This document shows, piece by piece, positions 51,310 through 60,401 of a DNA stretch of 64,000 nt. The notes below the pieces were generated by a model. It was not told the DNA's origin, ran no database searches, and worked only from the letters and a program-made list of their open reading frames with translations. How positions within the stretch are numbered: position 1 is the stretch's first letter; each line of letters starts with the position of its first letter. The translations under genes were made by a program, and so were the position numbers. The stretch lies in the NCBI RefSeq assembly GCF_900188275.1, contig NZ_FZNY01000001.1, positions 1,302,001 to 1,366,000 of the forward strand, read 5' to 3'. The DNA comes from Dokdonia pacifica (GTDB lineage Bacteria; Bacteroidota; Bacteroidia; Flavobacteriales; Flavobacteriaceae).

Positions 51310-51353
51310 AAAAAACCACTTGACTATCTGTTTATCTGTTAGGTGGTTTTTTT
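51310..51353 (+). terminator. Terminator of S9 peptidase gene
   Basis: AAAAACCAC pairs with GTGGTTTTT around a 23-base loop, followed by further Ts. Confidence 0.75.
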
Positions 51354-51360
51354 ACCTTTC

Positions 51361-51407
51361 GCTCTTTCTGTGGTTGTGAATCTTGCAGGCTCGATTTCGC
51401 GAAAGCG
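51361..51407. repeat. Composite repeat, copy A
   Basis: Ends in TCGATTTCGCGAAAGCG, one mismatch from the palindrome. About 30 bases before it (GTTGTGAATCTTGCAGGCTCG) match copy B at 53849-53896. Confidence 0.7.
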
Positions 51408-51446
51408 AGAAAAGCTATAAAAGAATGCTTAATTATAAGTAACATC

Positions 51447-52199
51447 TTAACTACTTAAAACATCGGCTACTTTTGCTACATTTTTACTTTCAAACCAACG
51501 TATAAATCGAATCACCCATCGCAAAATCCTACTTTTAGTAGTAGATAGTTTAATGGCTATATCCCCAATAGAAGTATCGCGTTTTGAGAAAACAGTTTCT
51601 TTGTCTGTAGCATCATGATATTCATTGGCAAATAACCATGCTTCATCACGAGCAATATTAATGCTAAAGGTCGCAATAAGATCTTCTTTTCCATCTGCTA
51701 CTTTGTCAAGTAAATAAAAGAATGGAGATACACGTCCTATCTTTTGCTGTACACCGTCTACCATACTGGCTAAAATGGCATTGATTTTATTAAAATCTGC
51801 ATGAATATTTTCTAAATTACCATCTGGTCCCATAGTTTCAGAAACAGCGATACCTAGGTCTAAATTAATATGTGCATTAATTCCTAAAAGAAGATGCTGT
51901 AAGATTAAGAGCCGTTGATTTTTTGCAACTTCAAAAGCATTTTCCCATGAAAGCGATGGTTTTTTTCCTTCTTTATACGTAAAATAAGCCTCTAGATATC
52001 TATTGGCAAAAATCACATCAAGTCGCTCCATTCTTGGATTGTCTTCAAATTCTTTTTGAATGATTCCTTCTTTAATGCGTTCTGTTACTTTTTTATAAAG
52101 GATTGGAAAAAAAGCAAGATTACTATTTGCAGCTACTTCGGTAGTGATAATATCTCCCAAAATTGCAATAACTTCATCTATGGTTGTAGCCTGTTTCAT
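51447..52199 (-). CDS. DUF5995 family protein
   Basis: A 250-residue helical protein of the DUF5995 family. The block HLLLGINAHINLDLGIAVSE resembles a di-metal or His-rich helix pair as in zinc-dependent phospholipase C-like folds, and NPRMERLDVIFANRYLEAY precedes it. No signal peptide is present. Function is unknown; the His/Asp spacing suggests metal binding, which is inference. It stands alone between two peptidase genes. Confidence 0.75.
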   Translation of the reverse strand: MKQATTIDEVIAILGDIITTEVAANSNLAFFPILYKKVTERIKEGIIQKEFEDNPRMERLDVIFANRYLEAYFTYKEGKKPSLSWENAFEVAKNQRLLILQHLLLGINAHINLDLGIAVSETMGPDGNLENIHADFNKINAILASMVDGVQQKIGRVSPFFYLLDKVADGKEDLIATFSINIARDEAWLFANEYHDATDKETVFSKRDTSIGDIAIKLSTTKSRILRWVIRFIRWFESKNVAKVADVLSS

Positions 52200-52346
52200 G
52201 TCATATAATCAGATAGTTATAGAGATTAAAGTTAGAGATAAGTAGGTATATGATCAAATTATTTAGAGACTATAATCTTTAAAGGAGATATTTACTACTT
52301 AATTTAAGTATATAATTACTTACTTTTAAAGCATAAATTAAATATC

Positions 52347-53819
52347 ATGAAAAAATTTGCATTTCTTTTTTTAGTAGTATTAAGTACGACAATCACTTTT
52401 GGACAAAGTGATAAAATTAAAGTCCAAGAGACCGTTACAAAATCAAAAATTGAAGGGCATATTTATTTCTTAGCTGATGATTTATTAAAGGGAAGAGAAA
52501 CAGGAACTCCTGAAAATAAAATTGCGGCATCGTATCTAGCAAATACATTGCGTAGTTATGGCGTAAAACCTAATCCTAAAACTGGAGATTATTATCAAGA
52601 AGTAACTCTTCAAAAAATAGCGCCACCTAAAGATGTTATAATCTCTATAAATGGCAGCACTATAAAAGACTATGCGGTATTAGATGTAGCAGTTACAGAT
52701 TTTTCTAAAGGCGCTGTCTATTTAGGATATGGATTAGAGCAAGATTATAAAGGAAAATCAGTAGATGGGAAGCTTGTTATTGTAAAAGCGGGTAGTGCCG
52801 ATGCAAAAGATGCACGTGCTGCTTTTGGACTCCGAGATCTAAAACGAGAACTGGCGAAACAAAATGGTGCTGTAGGAGTTCTTGAATTATTAGATGCACA
52901 AGAACAAATGTGGGGATTTATAGAGCATAATTTTAATGCTCCTTCACTTGATATTGTAAAGGAGGAAAGTAAGAAGTCTAACATGCCTTATGTCTGGATA
53001 TTAGATAAAGGAAGTAACATAGCAAACAGCCTTTCTACAAATAAACCTGTAGCCGCGTCACTTACAATGAGTGATTCTCAAAAAGAGATCGTAAAATCTC
53101 AAAATGTAATAGGTATTGTAGAAGGTACAGATCCAACATTAAAAAATGAATATATCATATATTCTGGGCATTATGATCATGTAGGGATAGGTACGCCAGA
53201 CGAAACAGGAGATGTTATTTATAATGGAGCTCGTGATAATGCCGTAGGGACAACCACAGTGTTGAGCATGGCAGAAAACCTTGCAAAATACCCAACAAAA
53301 CGATCGGCGTTATTTATTTTATTTACCGGAGAAGAAAAAGGATTGCTTGGAAGTTCTTTTTATGTAGAAAATCCTGTGCTTCCTCTTGAACAAATGGTGT
53401 ATTGTTTTAATAGTGATAATGGTGGGTATAATGACACGTCTTTGGCTACAATTATTGGATTGCCTAGAACAACTGCGGCACAACATATAAAAGATGCAGC
53501 AAGTGCTTTTGGATTAACGGCTATAGATGATCCTGCACCAGAGCAAGGACTTTTTGATAGAAGCGATAATGTAAATTTTGCTGCAAAAGGAATTCCTGCA
53601 CCTACATTTTCCTTAGGTTTTACTGCTTTTAATGGTGATGTGACGAAATACTATCACAGACCAGGGGATGAAGCAAATACGCTGGATTATGACTATCTAT
53701 TTAAGTTTTTTAGTGCTTATGTACTTGCGGGAAGAAATATCGGGAATGATCCAGTAACCCCTACTTGGACGGCTGGCGATAAATATGAAGCAGCAGGGAA
53801 GGCGTTGTATAAAAACTAA
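52347..53819 (+). CDS. M28 family aminopeptidase
   Basis: A 490-residue exported zinc peptidase. A signal peptide ends ITFGQ. A PA-like insert (about 90-240) precedes the catalytic domain, in which the two-zinc site is visible: SGHYDHVGI (His, Asp), NGARDNAVGT (bridging Asp), FTGEEKGLLGS (Glu pair), FNSDNGG, and a final His in YYHRPGDEANTL. It removes N-terminal residues in the periplasm or outside. Length is typical. Confidence 0.9.
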   Translation: MKKFAFLFLVVLSTTITFGQSDKIKVQETVTKSKIEGHIYFLADDLLKGRETGTPENKIAASYLANTLRSYGVKPNPKTGDYYQEVTLQKIAPPKDVIISINGSTIKDYAVLDVAVTDFSKGAVYLGYGLEQDYKGKSVDGKLVIVKAGSADAKDARAAFGLRDLKRELAKQNGAVGVLELLDAQEQMWGFIEHNFNAPSLDIVKEESKKSNMPYVWILDKGSNIANSLSTNKPVAASLTMSDSQKEIVKSQNVIGIVEGTDPTLKNEYIIYSGHYDHVGIGTPDETGDVIYNGARDNAVGTTTVLSMAENLAKYPTKRSALFILFTGEEKGLLGSSFYVENPVLPLEQMVYCFNSDNGGYNDTSLATIIGLPRTTAAQHIKDAASAFGLTAIDDPAPEQGLFDRSDNVNFAAKGIPAPTFSLGFTAFNGDVTKYYHRPGDEANTLDYDYLFKFFSAYVLAGRNIGNDPVTPTWTAGDKYEAAGKALYKN

Positions 53820-53848
53820 TTTTAAGCCTGTGTACGCTTTAACGCTTC

Positions 53849-53896
53849 GCTCTCCTTAATAGTCGTGAACCTCACAGGTTCGCTTTCGCGAAAGCG
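53849..53896. repeat. Composite repeat, copy B
   Basis: GTCGTGAACCTCACAGGTTCG followed by the exact palindrome. GAACCT/AGGTTC forms a perfect hairpin with a 3-nt loop. It lies between convergent M28 and acyltransferase genes. Confidence 0.75.
53882..53895. repeat. Palindrome GCTTTCGCGAAAGC, copy 13 (intergenic)
   Basis: Exact copy within composite repeat B. Confidence 0.95.
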
Positions 53897-53943
53897 TATA
53901 ATGAATAAGATAGATTAAGAATTAAAACCGTAGAAATCGAAGA

Positions 53944-55758
53944 CTATTCTTCTTCTAGATTTCTATGGCCATATTTTTTTTCAAGTTCTGCTTGAAACTC
54001 TTCCATTACAGGCTTTACAGTACTTTCAGGAAGGTCTGCAATACGTATGTACATAAGACCATCTACTGCGTTATTAAATAGTGGGTCTACATTAAAGGCA
54101 ACTACTTTTGCGTTTTGTTTTATATATTTTTTGATAAGTACAGGAAGCCTAAGAGAGCCCGGTTCTACTTCATCTATGAGCTTGTCAAACTTGTTAAGAT
54201 CGGCAGCGCTTTCGTCAAAAACAAATTCTTTATCGGCGTCTTTAAGTCGTACTTTGAATTCTTTTTTAGGGCGAATGTATTGGGCTACATAAGGGTCCCA
54301 ATAATGAGATTTCATAAACTCAATCATCAAGGATTTTGAAAAATTTGAGAATTGATTAGAAATACTAACTCCTCCGATGAGGTATTTATGTTTTGGAAAA
54401 CGTAAGGTAGTATGAACAATACCTTTCCATAATAGGAATAAGGGCATTGGTTTTTGTTGATATTCACTAATAATAAAAGCACGTCCCATTTCGATACTTT
54501 GGCTCATCATTGTATGTAATTCGGTATCAAAACGAAAAAGGTCTTGAAGATAAAATCCATCAATACCATATTTTTCATAGATTTCTGAACCTAATCCCAT
54601 ACGGTAGGCTCCTGCTATTTTTTTTGCATCACTATCCCATAAAAACATATGATGGTAGTAACGATCAAATTTGTCCAGATCTGTAGCTTCATTAGTTCCT
54701 TCTCCAATGGCTCTAAATGTGATTTCGCGTAAGCGTCCTATTTCCCGAAGTGTATTGAGCATTTCATCTGCAGGTGCAAGAAAAACTTCATAGTTTTTGG
54801 ATTGTAACAGGCGACGGTCATTAGATCGTAGTTTATCAATCTCTTCATAAATTAAATCACTACTTATTGAAACGGCAATTTCTTTGGGTTCTTTAGGAAC
54901 TTTAAGAGTTTGTGGTATGGTGCTAAGACGACTTTTTGTTTCAAAAGATTTCGCTAGCATATATGTTTTCTTACGAAGAAACTCTGTAAAACTAGGTAAG
55001 TCTGTATATTCTTTTTGAGCAGTAACTTTTATAGGGTTTCCAATACGAACTTTAATCACTCTATTTTTTTGAGTAAGTAATTCGCTAGGAAGTTTAGCGG
55101 TTCGTAAGGTGCTACTTATACGTGATAGTTGATAGAATAACCTACTGTTTTTTGCATGAAAATAGATAGGTACAATAGGGACCTCTGCTTTTTTGATAAG
55201 CTTTATAGCTGCTTCTTCCCATGGTTTATCAATAATGAGTTTGTCATCTTTATAGGTAGAGACTTCTCCTGCCGGGAAAATTCCTAGTGGGCATCCATTT
55301 TGGAGATGTAATAGTGCATTTTTAAAACCAGCAATACTAGATTTTACATCTTTACGATCTTCAAAAGGATTTACGGGCATTACGTAAGGTTTTAAAGGAT
55401 CTATACGGTGTAAAAGAAAATTTGCTATAATTTTAAAATCATCACGCTGTTCAAGCATGAGTTTAAGTAAAAGAATACCATCAATCCCTCCTAATGGGTG
55501 ATTTGAGATAGTTATATAAGCACCATTTTTAGGAAGACGTTTAAGATCTTCTTCAGGGATATCAAATTTGATTTGAAATTCATCTAGAAGGGCATTTAAG
55601 AAATCGAGATCACTCAGATGTTTATTGCGATCATAAATTTTATTTAGGCTAGAAATTTTAAGTGTTTTCATGAGTGACCAACCAAGAAAAGTACCTATAA
55701 AGCCGAATTTATCAACGTTTATGGCTTGGGCAACTTCTTTTGCGGTAACTAAACTCAT
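53944..55758 (-). CDS. Fused lysophospholipid acyltransferase and GNAT-type N-acyltransferase (OlsF/GlsF-like)
   Basis: A 604-residue fusion. Residues 70-280 are an LPLAT-type O-acyltransferase with YITISNHPLGGIDG as the His/Asp motif and LGIFPAGEVSTY. Residues 325-530 are an acyl-ACP-dependent N-acyltransferase of the OlsB class (EVFLAPADEMLNTLREIG, REITFRAIGEGTNE, GFYLQDLFRF). Bacteroidota enzymes of this layout (OlsF, GlsF) make ornithine or glycine aminolipids from the amino acid and two acyl chains. Which amino acid is used cannot be told. The phosphate-free lipids it would make are common in marine flavobacteria. Confidence 0.85.
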   Translation of the reverse strand: MSLVTAKEVAQAINVDKFGFIGTFLGWSLMKTLKISSLNKIYDRNKHLSDLDFLNALLDEFQIKFDIPEEDLKRLPKNGAYITISNHPLGGIDGILLLKLMLEQRDDFKIIANFLLHRIDPLKPYVMPVNPFEDRKDVKSSIAGFKNALLHLQNGCPLGIFPAGEVSTYKDDKLIIDKPWEEAAIKLIKKAEVPIVPIYFHAKNSRLFYQLSRISSTLRTAKLPSELLTQKNRVIKVRIGNPIKVTAQKEYTDLPSFTEFLRKKTYMLAKSFETKSRLSTIPQTLKVPKEPKEIAVSISSDLIYEEIDKLRSNDRRLLQSKNYEVFLAPADEMLNTLREIGRLREITFRAIGEGTNEATDLDKFDRYYHHMFLWDSDAKKIAGAYRMGLGSEIYEKYGIDGFYLQDLFRFDTELHTMMSQSIEMGRAFIISEYQQKPMPLFLLWKGIVHTTLRFPKHKYLIGGVSISNQFSNFSKSLMIEFMKSHYWDPYVAQYIRPKKEFKVRLKDADKEFVFDESAADLNKFDKLIDEVEPGSLRLPVLIKKYIKQNAKVVAFNVDPLFNNAVDGLMYIRIADLPESTVKPVMEEFQAELEKKYGHRNLEEE

Positions 55759-55798
55759 ATACTATTATTTATAACTATATAATCAAATATAACAATAC

Positions 55799-57052
55799 TT
55801 ACTCTTCTTTTAGCACATACTGAGTAACTGTTCTATTTTCTTGTTTTAAAAGTACTTTTCGTCCATGTAAAAGCAGATTCATCTCATTAGGTGAAGCATG
55901 CCTAGCAGTAAGTAATGTAACACCTTCATTCCATCTTACTTTATAGGTTGCTCTCAATTTTTTAAGTAACGGTTCTAGGGTATTAAACTTATTTTCAATG
56001 CAAACGGAAAAGCTAATAGCTGAGTTTTGCATCATGGTTACTTTCATTTTATAGATGTGCAACAAGTTAAAGATGTCACTTATATTCTCTTCCATTATAA
56101 AACTAAAATCAATAGAAGATAAGGAGATAAGAATTTGGTTTTTTTTCACAATAAAACAAGCAACCATAGGATCTAACTGTATTCCTTTTCCTATGTATGT
56201 GCCTGGATTTTCAGGAGTAATAAATGATTTTACATAAAGTGGTATTTCTTTTCTCTGTAATGGTTGCAGCGTTTTAGGGTGTATTACAGAGGCTCCATAA
56301 AATGCCATTTCAATAGCTTCATTGTATGAAATTCGTTTTAATAATTTGGTGTTTTTAAATACTCTTGGATCACCGTTTAAAACACCAGGAACATCTTTCC
56401 AGATAGTGAGATTTTCTGCGTTTAGGCAATATGCAAAAATAGCACCTGTATAATCACTTCCTTCTCTACCCAATGTTGTTGTAAAATTATTTCCTTCAGA
56501 AGCAACAAAACCTTGTGTGACGAAAAGCCCTTCTTTTTGAATGGTATCTTGGATATTTTTTTTGGTTGTTTCCCAATCTACATGAGCATCTCTATAATTT
56601 GCATCTGTTTTTATAAGTTCGCGAGCATCTATCCATTGATTTTTAATATTATTTTCAGAAAGGAAAGCACTCACTATATGTGTAGATGTAAGTTCGCCGT
56701 AGCAAATTACTTGGTCATAAACAAAATCATAGTTAGGTGATTTATTAAGTTCTAGGAAATTTCCGAGCTGTTTAAATAAAGTATGAACAGTCTCAAAAAT
56801 AGCGTGACCTTTAGGAAAGAGAATAGAAATTATATCAAGGTGATAGTCAAGGCATGTTTCAATAGTATCAGTAACCTTAGTGCTATCATTAAAATATGCG
56901 TGTATTACATTTTCTAATGCATTGGTGGTTTTTCCCATAGCAGAGATCACAATTAATTTATTTGTGAAACCTGTCTTTTTTAAGACAGTGGCTATGTTTT
57001 TTACGCTATCTGCATCTTTTACAGAAGCTCCTCCAAATTTAAATACTTGCAT
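55799..57052 (-). CDS. Aspartate kinase
   Basis: A 417-residue monofunctional aspartokinase, the first step towards Lys, Met and Thr. It has KFGGASVKDADSV, VISAMGKTTNAL, TTTLGREGSDYTGA and the ATP-site block IWKDVPGVLNGDPRV. The C-terminal ACT region (about 300-417) is present but divergent, so feedback control may be altered. It ends 41 bases before the fused acyltransferase gene and starts 12 bases after the GNAT gene on the same strand, giving a likely three-gene transcript. Confidence 0.9.
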   Translation of the reverse strand: MQVFKFGGASVKDADSVKNIATVLKKTGFTNKLIVISAMGKTTNALENVIHAYFNDSTKVTDTIETCLDYHLDIISILFPKGHAIFETVHTLFKQLGNFLELNKSPNYDFVYDQVICYGELTSTHIVSAFLSENNIKNQWIDARELIKTDANYRDAHVDWETTKKNIQDTIQKEGLFVTQGFVASEGNNFTTTLGREGSDYTGAIFAYCLNAENLTIWKDVPGVLNGDPRVFKNTKLLKRISYNEAIEMAFYGASVIHPKTLQPLQRKEIPLYVKSFITPENPGTYIGKGIQLDPMVACFIVKKNQILISLSSIDFSFIMEENISDIFNLLHIYKMKVTMMQNSAISFSVCIENKFNTLEPLLKKLRATYKVRWNEGVTLLTARHASPNEMNLLLHGRKVLLKQENRTVTQYVLKEE

Positions 57053-57064
57053 TTTATATCGTAA

Positions 57065-57547
57065 TTATGCTATTGAACGAATATAGTTATGTAATCTCTC
57101 TTTATTCATTTGAACAAGATGCCAATTTTTTAGTAATAGTGCACCACTATTTTCATAAAAAGTAATTGCAGGAGTATTCCAGTCTAACACAACCCATTCT
57201 ACTCTATTAACATCTTGACTTATAGCATAACGCATAACTTCATTATATAATGCTCTTCCAAAGCCTTTTCCTCTATAATTTTGTGATACAATAAGGTCTT
57301 CAAGGTGTAAAGATTTTCCTTCCCAAGTAGAAAATCTATAATAAACAAGTGCCATTCCTACAATTGTTTCTTCATGTTCTGCTACAAAACAAGTAAATAA
57401 GGGATTTGTTCCTGTGCCGTTTTTAATAAGGGTGTCTACAGAGATGTTAACTGCATCAGGTTCTTTTTCAAAAACAGCAAGCTCATTGATAAGAGCAAGA
57501 ACAGCTGGCATATCCTCTACCTCTGCTCTGCGAATAAAATAATCCAT
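57065..57547 (-). CDS. GNAT family N-acetyltransferase
   Basis: A 160-residue acetyltransferase resembling the diamine/spermidine N1-acetyltransferase group: IRRAEVEDMPAVLALINELAVFE at the start, SLHLEDLIVSQNYRGKGFGRALYNEV as the acetyl-CoA loop (RGKGFG), and WVVLDWNTPAITFYENSGA. Substrate is inferred only from similarity. It is the first gene of the minus-strand group with aspartate kinase. Confidence 0.82.
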   Translation of the reverse strand: MDYFIRRAEVEDMPAVLALINELAVFEKEPDAVNISVDTLIKNGTGTNPLFTCFVAEHEETIVGMALVYYRFSTWEGKSLHLEDLIVSQNYRGKGFGRALYNEVMRYAISQDVNRVEWVVLDWNTPAITFYENSGALLLKNWHLVQMNKERLHNYIRSIA

Positions 57548-57633
57548 AAGAAATCCGATCTAAGCGAGCTAAAGTAAAAAAATATATAGATAAAAGAATA
57601 CGAAATCGTTGTAGTGGTGGTGTTTTTTTTGAA

Positions 57634-57641
57634 TATTTTTG
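57634..57641 (+). promoter_or_regulatory. Candidate -7 box of fbp
   Basis: TATTTTTG matches TAnnTTTG, with TTG about 22 bases upstream. It lies 25 bases before the ATG at 57666, which rules out the ATG at 57639 as the start. Confidence 0.5.
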
Positions 57642-57665
57642 CAAAAAAATAATGATAGACACTAC

Positions 57666-58673
57666 ATGGCACGTAAAAATCAAACTTTAGGAGAATTTAT
57701 AATAGAAAATCAATCAGAATTTAAGTATTCTTCTGGTGAATTGTCTCGACTGATTAATGCAATTCGATTAGCTGCTAAAGTGGTAAATCATCAAGTTAAC
57801 AAGGCTGGACTTGTTGATATATTAGGAGGAGTAGGAGATACAAATGTACAAGGTGAAGATCAACAAAAGTTAGATGTTATTGCAAATGAAGCTTTTATAA
57901 ATACACTTAAAAATAGAGAGATTGTTTGTGGTATTGGTAGTGAAGAAAATGATGACTTTATTACGGTAGAAGGGCATAATGACGATCATAATAATAAGTA
58001 TGTAATTCTTATGGATCCTTTAGATGGTTCTTCAAACATAGATGTAAATGTTTCTGTAGGTACCATTTTTTCTATCTACAGAAGAATTACTGATCCAGGA
58101 ACTCCTGTTACTTTAGAAGATTTCTTGCAACCAGGACGTAATCAAGTGGCTGCAGGATATATTATTTACGGCACTAGTACAATGTTAGTATATACAACAG
58201 GTCATGGAGTTAATGGATTTACATTAAACCCAGCAATTGGAACATTTTACTTATCTCATCCTAACATGAAATTCCCTGAAGAAGGAAATATTTATTCTGT
58301 AAATGAAGGAAATTATACACATTTCCCACAAGGGGTAAAAAACTATATTAAATATTGCCAAGAAGAGTCTGAAAACCGTCCTTATACATCTAGATACATA
58401 GGATCTCTGGTTTCAGATATACATCGTAATATGATTAAAGGAGGTATTTATATGTACCCAAAGAGCTCTCTTAACGCAAAAGGGAAGCTTAGATTATTGT
58501 ATGAATGTAATCCAATGGCATTCATAACTGAACAAGCTGGAGGCAAGGCAAGTGATGGATATACGTCAATATTAGACCTCCAACCTACTGAATTACATGA
58601 GAGGGTTCCTTTCTTTTGTGGAAGTAAAAAAATGGTTGAAAAAGCAGAAGCTTTTATGGCAGAATCATTATAA
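57666..58673 (+). CDS. fbp: Fructose-1,6-bisphosphatase, class I
   Basis: A 335-residue gluconeogenic enzyme. I start at 57666 ([12 protein letters not shown]) since the upstream ATG falls inside the probable promoter. The metal site is [10 protein letters not shown] at about 119-128, preceded by GSEENDDFI; the substrate Tyr/Arg region [15 protein letters not shown] and the catalytic-end block [18 protein letters not shown] are intact. Length is typical. It is followed by the coiled-coil/GTPase operon in the same direction. Confidence 0.95.
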   Translation: MARKNQTLGEFIIENQSEFKYSSGELSRLINAIRLAAKVVNHQVNKAGLVDILGGVGDTNVQGEDQQKLDVIANEAFINTLKNREIVCGIGSEENDDFITVEGHNDDHNNKYVILMDPLDGSSNIDVNVSVGTIFSIYRRITDPGTPVTLEDFLQPGRNQVAAGYIIYGTSTMLVYTTGHGVNGFTLNPAIGTFYLSHPNMKFPEEGNIYSVNEGNYTHFPQGVKNYIKYCQEESENRPYTSRYIGSLVSDIHRNMIKGGIYMYPKSSLNAKGKLRLLYECNPMAFITEQAGGKASDGYTSILDLQPTELHERVPFFCGSKKMVEKAEAFMAESL

Positions 58674-58750
58674 TCCCTATATGTCTAGGCGCTTATCGTC
58701 ATTTTTTATATATTTGATTTGCTATAACGCAATGAATCCCTCATCACATT

Positions 58751-59101
58751 ATGTCTAAAGGAAATAAAGAGAAGAGCAATCAAAATCAATTAGAAGCAAA
58801 TTCTAAAATAGATGCTATTAAGCAGCTTATTTTTGGAGAAAACATGGCTGAATATAGCCAAGAGTTTGATACGCTAAAAAAAGAGCTTGAAAAAAGACGA
58901 CACGAGTTAACAGATTATATTGATGACACTCGAAAAGAACTTATGACTGCTATTGACAATCTAAGTACAGATGTTAATATTCGAATATCTGACCTAGAAG
59001 AATCATTAAATGACAAAGCAACGTCTTTGGATGAGAAAAAAGTAGATAAATCGCAATTAGGCAATTTATTAATAAAGTTAGGCGAGAGTATAAAATCTTA
59101 A
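58751..59101 (+). CDS. Coiled-coil protein, first of GTPase operon
   Basis: A 116-residue soluble protein. After a short polar start it is almost entirely helical with heptad-like spacing (FDTLKKELEKRRHELTDYID, TAIDNLSTDVNIRISDLEESL) and ends LGNLLIKLGESIKS. I do not recognise a family. It is 78 bases after fbp and 21 before the next coiled-coil gene. Its likely use is as an oligomerising partner of the proteins encoded downstream; this is inferred from operon structure. Confidence 0.68.
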   Translation: MSKGNKEKSNQNQLEANSKIDAIKQLIFGENMAEYSQEFDTLKKELEKRRHELTDYIDDTRKELMTAIDNLSTDVNIRISDLEESLNDKATSLDEKKVDKSQLGNLLIKLGESIKS

Positions 59102-59122
59102 TAGTTCTAACTATTCTCTGTC

Positions 59123-59920
59123 ATGGACTCTAAGGAAAGACTCGAGATTTTAAAGGAAATCTTACTTACAGAAGAGCGTGAGTTTGACAAAGACCTTGTG
59201 CTTAAGATTGAAAAATTAAAATCAAGACAAGATAACCTTTCTGATAGAGTAACTCCAATACTTGATGAACGTATGGATGATTTTGTCGAAAATATGCCTA
59301 AAGCGCTAGGACCTGTAATTACAGAAACTCTTAAGACAGAAATAAAAAAATCTCAAGAAGCAGTAGCCGAAGCACTATACCCAGTAATGGGTAAAATGAT
59401 TAAAAAATATGTTCAAGCTGAGATTAAAAAGCTTAATGAAGATATTAATAAAAGGCTTAATAAAACATTTTCATTTAGAAATTGGTTTTCAGGAAAGGAT
59501 AACAATATTGATGCTGCCGCATTAATGTATGAACAGTATAAAGCAAGAATTGAGCAAATTATGATCATTGAAAAAGGATCAGGATTGCTTAAAGCTAATT
59601 ATGCTAAAAGACCTACTCTTGATGAAGATATGTTAGCGGGCATGTTAACGGCTATCAAAAGCTTTGTAGAAGATGCCTATAACCAAGGAGAGATGGAATT
59701 GGAAAGAATAGATTATGAATTATTTACAATTCACCTTCAAAACTTTTCAAATTATTATATTGCAGTAGTTATTACGGGTATTTATGACGATGATTATAAA
59801 GATAAACTAGAAGATGTGCTATTAGATTTTGCACAATTTGTTGTAAACAAAAGCGATTTAGAAAACCCAGAAACTTTTACCAAAAAATTAAAATCATATT
59901 TTACAGATGAGCGTATCTAA
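59123..59920 (+). CDS. Coiled-coil scaffold protein, second of GTPase operon
   Basis: A 265-residue soluble protein. Residues 1-115 are helical, with DKDLVLKIEKLKSRQDNLSD and MIKKYVQAEIKKLNEDINKRLN, the latter giving a basic coiled coil. Residues 135-265 form a separate domain (LMYEQYKARIEQIMIIEKGSGLL, LERIDYELFTIHLQNFSNYYIAVVITGIYDDDY) of about 130 residues that I cannot name; similar proteins are sometimes labelled OmpA-related, but no OmpA motif is seen. The gene overlaps the GTPase gene by 14 bases. A GTPase-regulating or effector role is inferred. Confidence 0.66.
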   Translation: MDSKERLEILKEILLTEEREFDKDLVLKIEKLKSRQDNLSDRVTPILDERMDDFVENMPKALGPVITETLKTEIKKSQEAVAEALYPVMGKMIKKYVQAEIKKLNEDINKRLNKTFSFRNWFSGKDNNIDAAALMYEQYKARIEQIMIIEKGSGLLKANYAKRPTLDEDMLAGMLTAIKSFVEDAYNQGEMELERIDYELFTIHLQNFSNYYIAVVITGIYDDDYKDKLEDVLLDFAQFVVNKSDLENPETFTKKLKSYFTDERI

Positions 59921-60401
59921 AAAAGTTGTACTGTTAGGACATTTTGGCGTAGGAAAGTCTTCACTTCTTAGACGTTTTGTAGAAAATACCTTTTCAGAAA
60001 GTTATACCGTTACTATCGGAGTTCATATCATGAAAAAGGAAGTGCATTTAGAAAAAGAAAGCGTTACTTTAGTGATATGGGATGTTGAAGGAACAGACGA
60101 TTTTACTAAATATAGACCCTCATATCTTATGGGAGCGTCTAGCTTTATATATGTTTTTGATGCCTCTAGGCCAGTTACTTATAGTGATATAAAATATAAC
60201 TTAGAGCATCTAAAAGAGAAATTCCCTCATGTTTCTGTGCACATTATCGGTAATAAAGTGGATTTGGTCGATTCTGAAGTGATTTTAAATGATTTAAAAG
60301 CACAAGATATTCAGCATTCTTATCTTTCTAGTGCTAAGACTGGAGAAAATGTTGAATTGCTGTTTCAAAATGTAGCAGCACAATTACTTGAGAATGCTTG
60401 A
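59907..60401 (+). CDS. Ras/Rab-like small GTPase
   Basis: A 164-residue stand-alone GTPase. G1 is GHFGVGKS (11-18), a switch I Thr is at 36 (YTVTIGVHI), G3 is DVEG (59-62), G4 is NKVD (116-119) and G5 is SSAKTG (141-146). Thr63 stands where Ras has the catalytic Gln, so intrinsic hydrolysis should be slow and may need a partner. The overall sequence is closer to eukaryotic Rab-type GTPases than to Era or MglA. It overlaps the coiled-coil gene by 14 bases and the kinase gene by 8, so translation is coupled. Confidence 0.88.
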   Translation: MSVSKKVVLLGHFGVGKSSLLRRFVENTFSESYTVTIGVHIMKKEVHLEKESVTLVIWDVEGTDDFTKYRPSYLMGASSFIYVFDASRPVTYSDIKYNLEHLKEKFPHVSVHIIGNKVDLVDSEVILNDLKAQDIQHSYLSSAKTGENVELLFQNVAAQLLENA

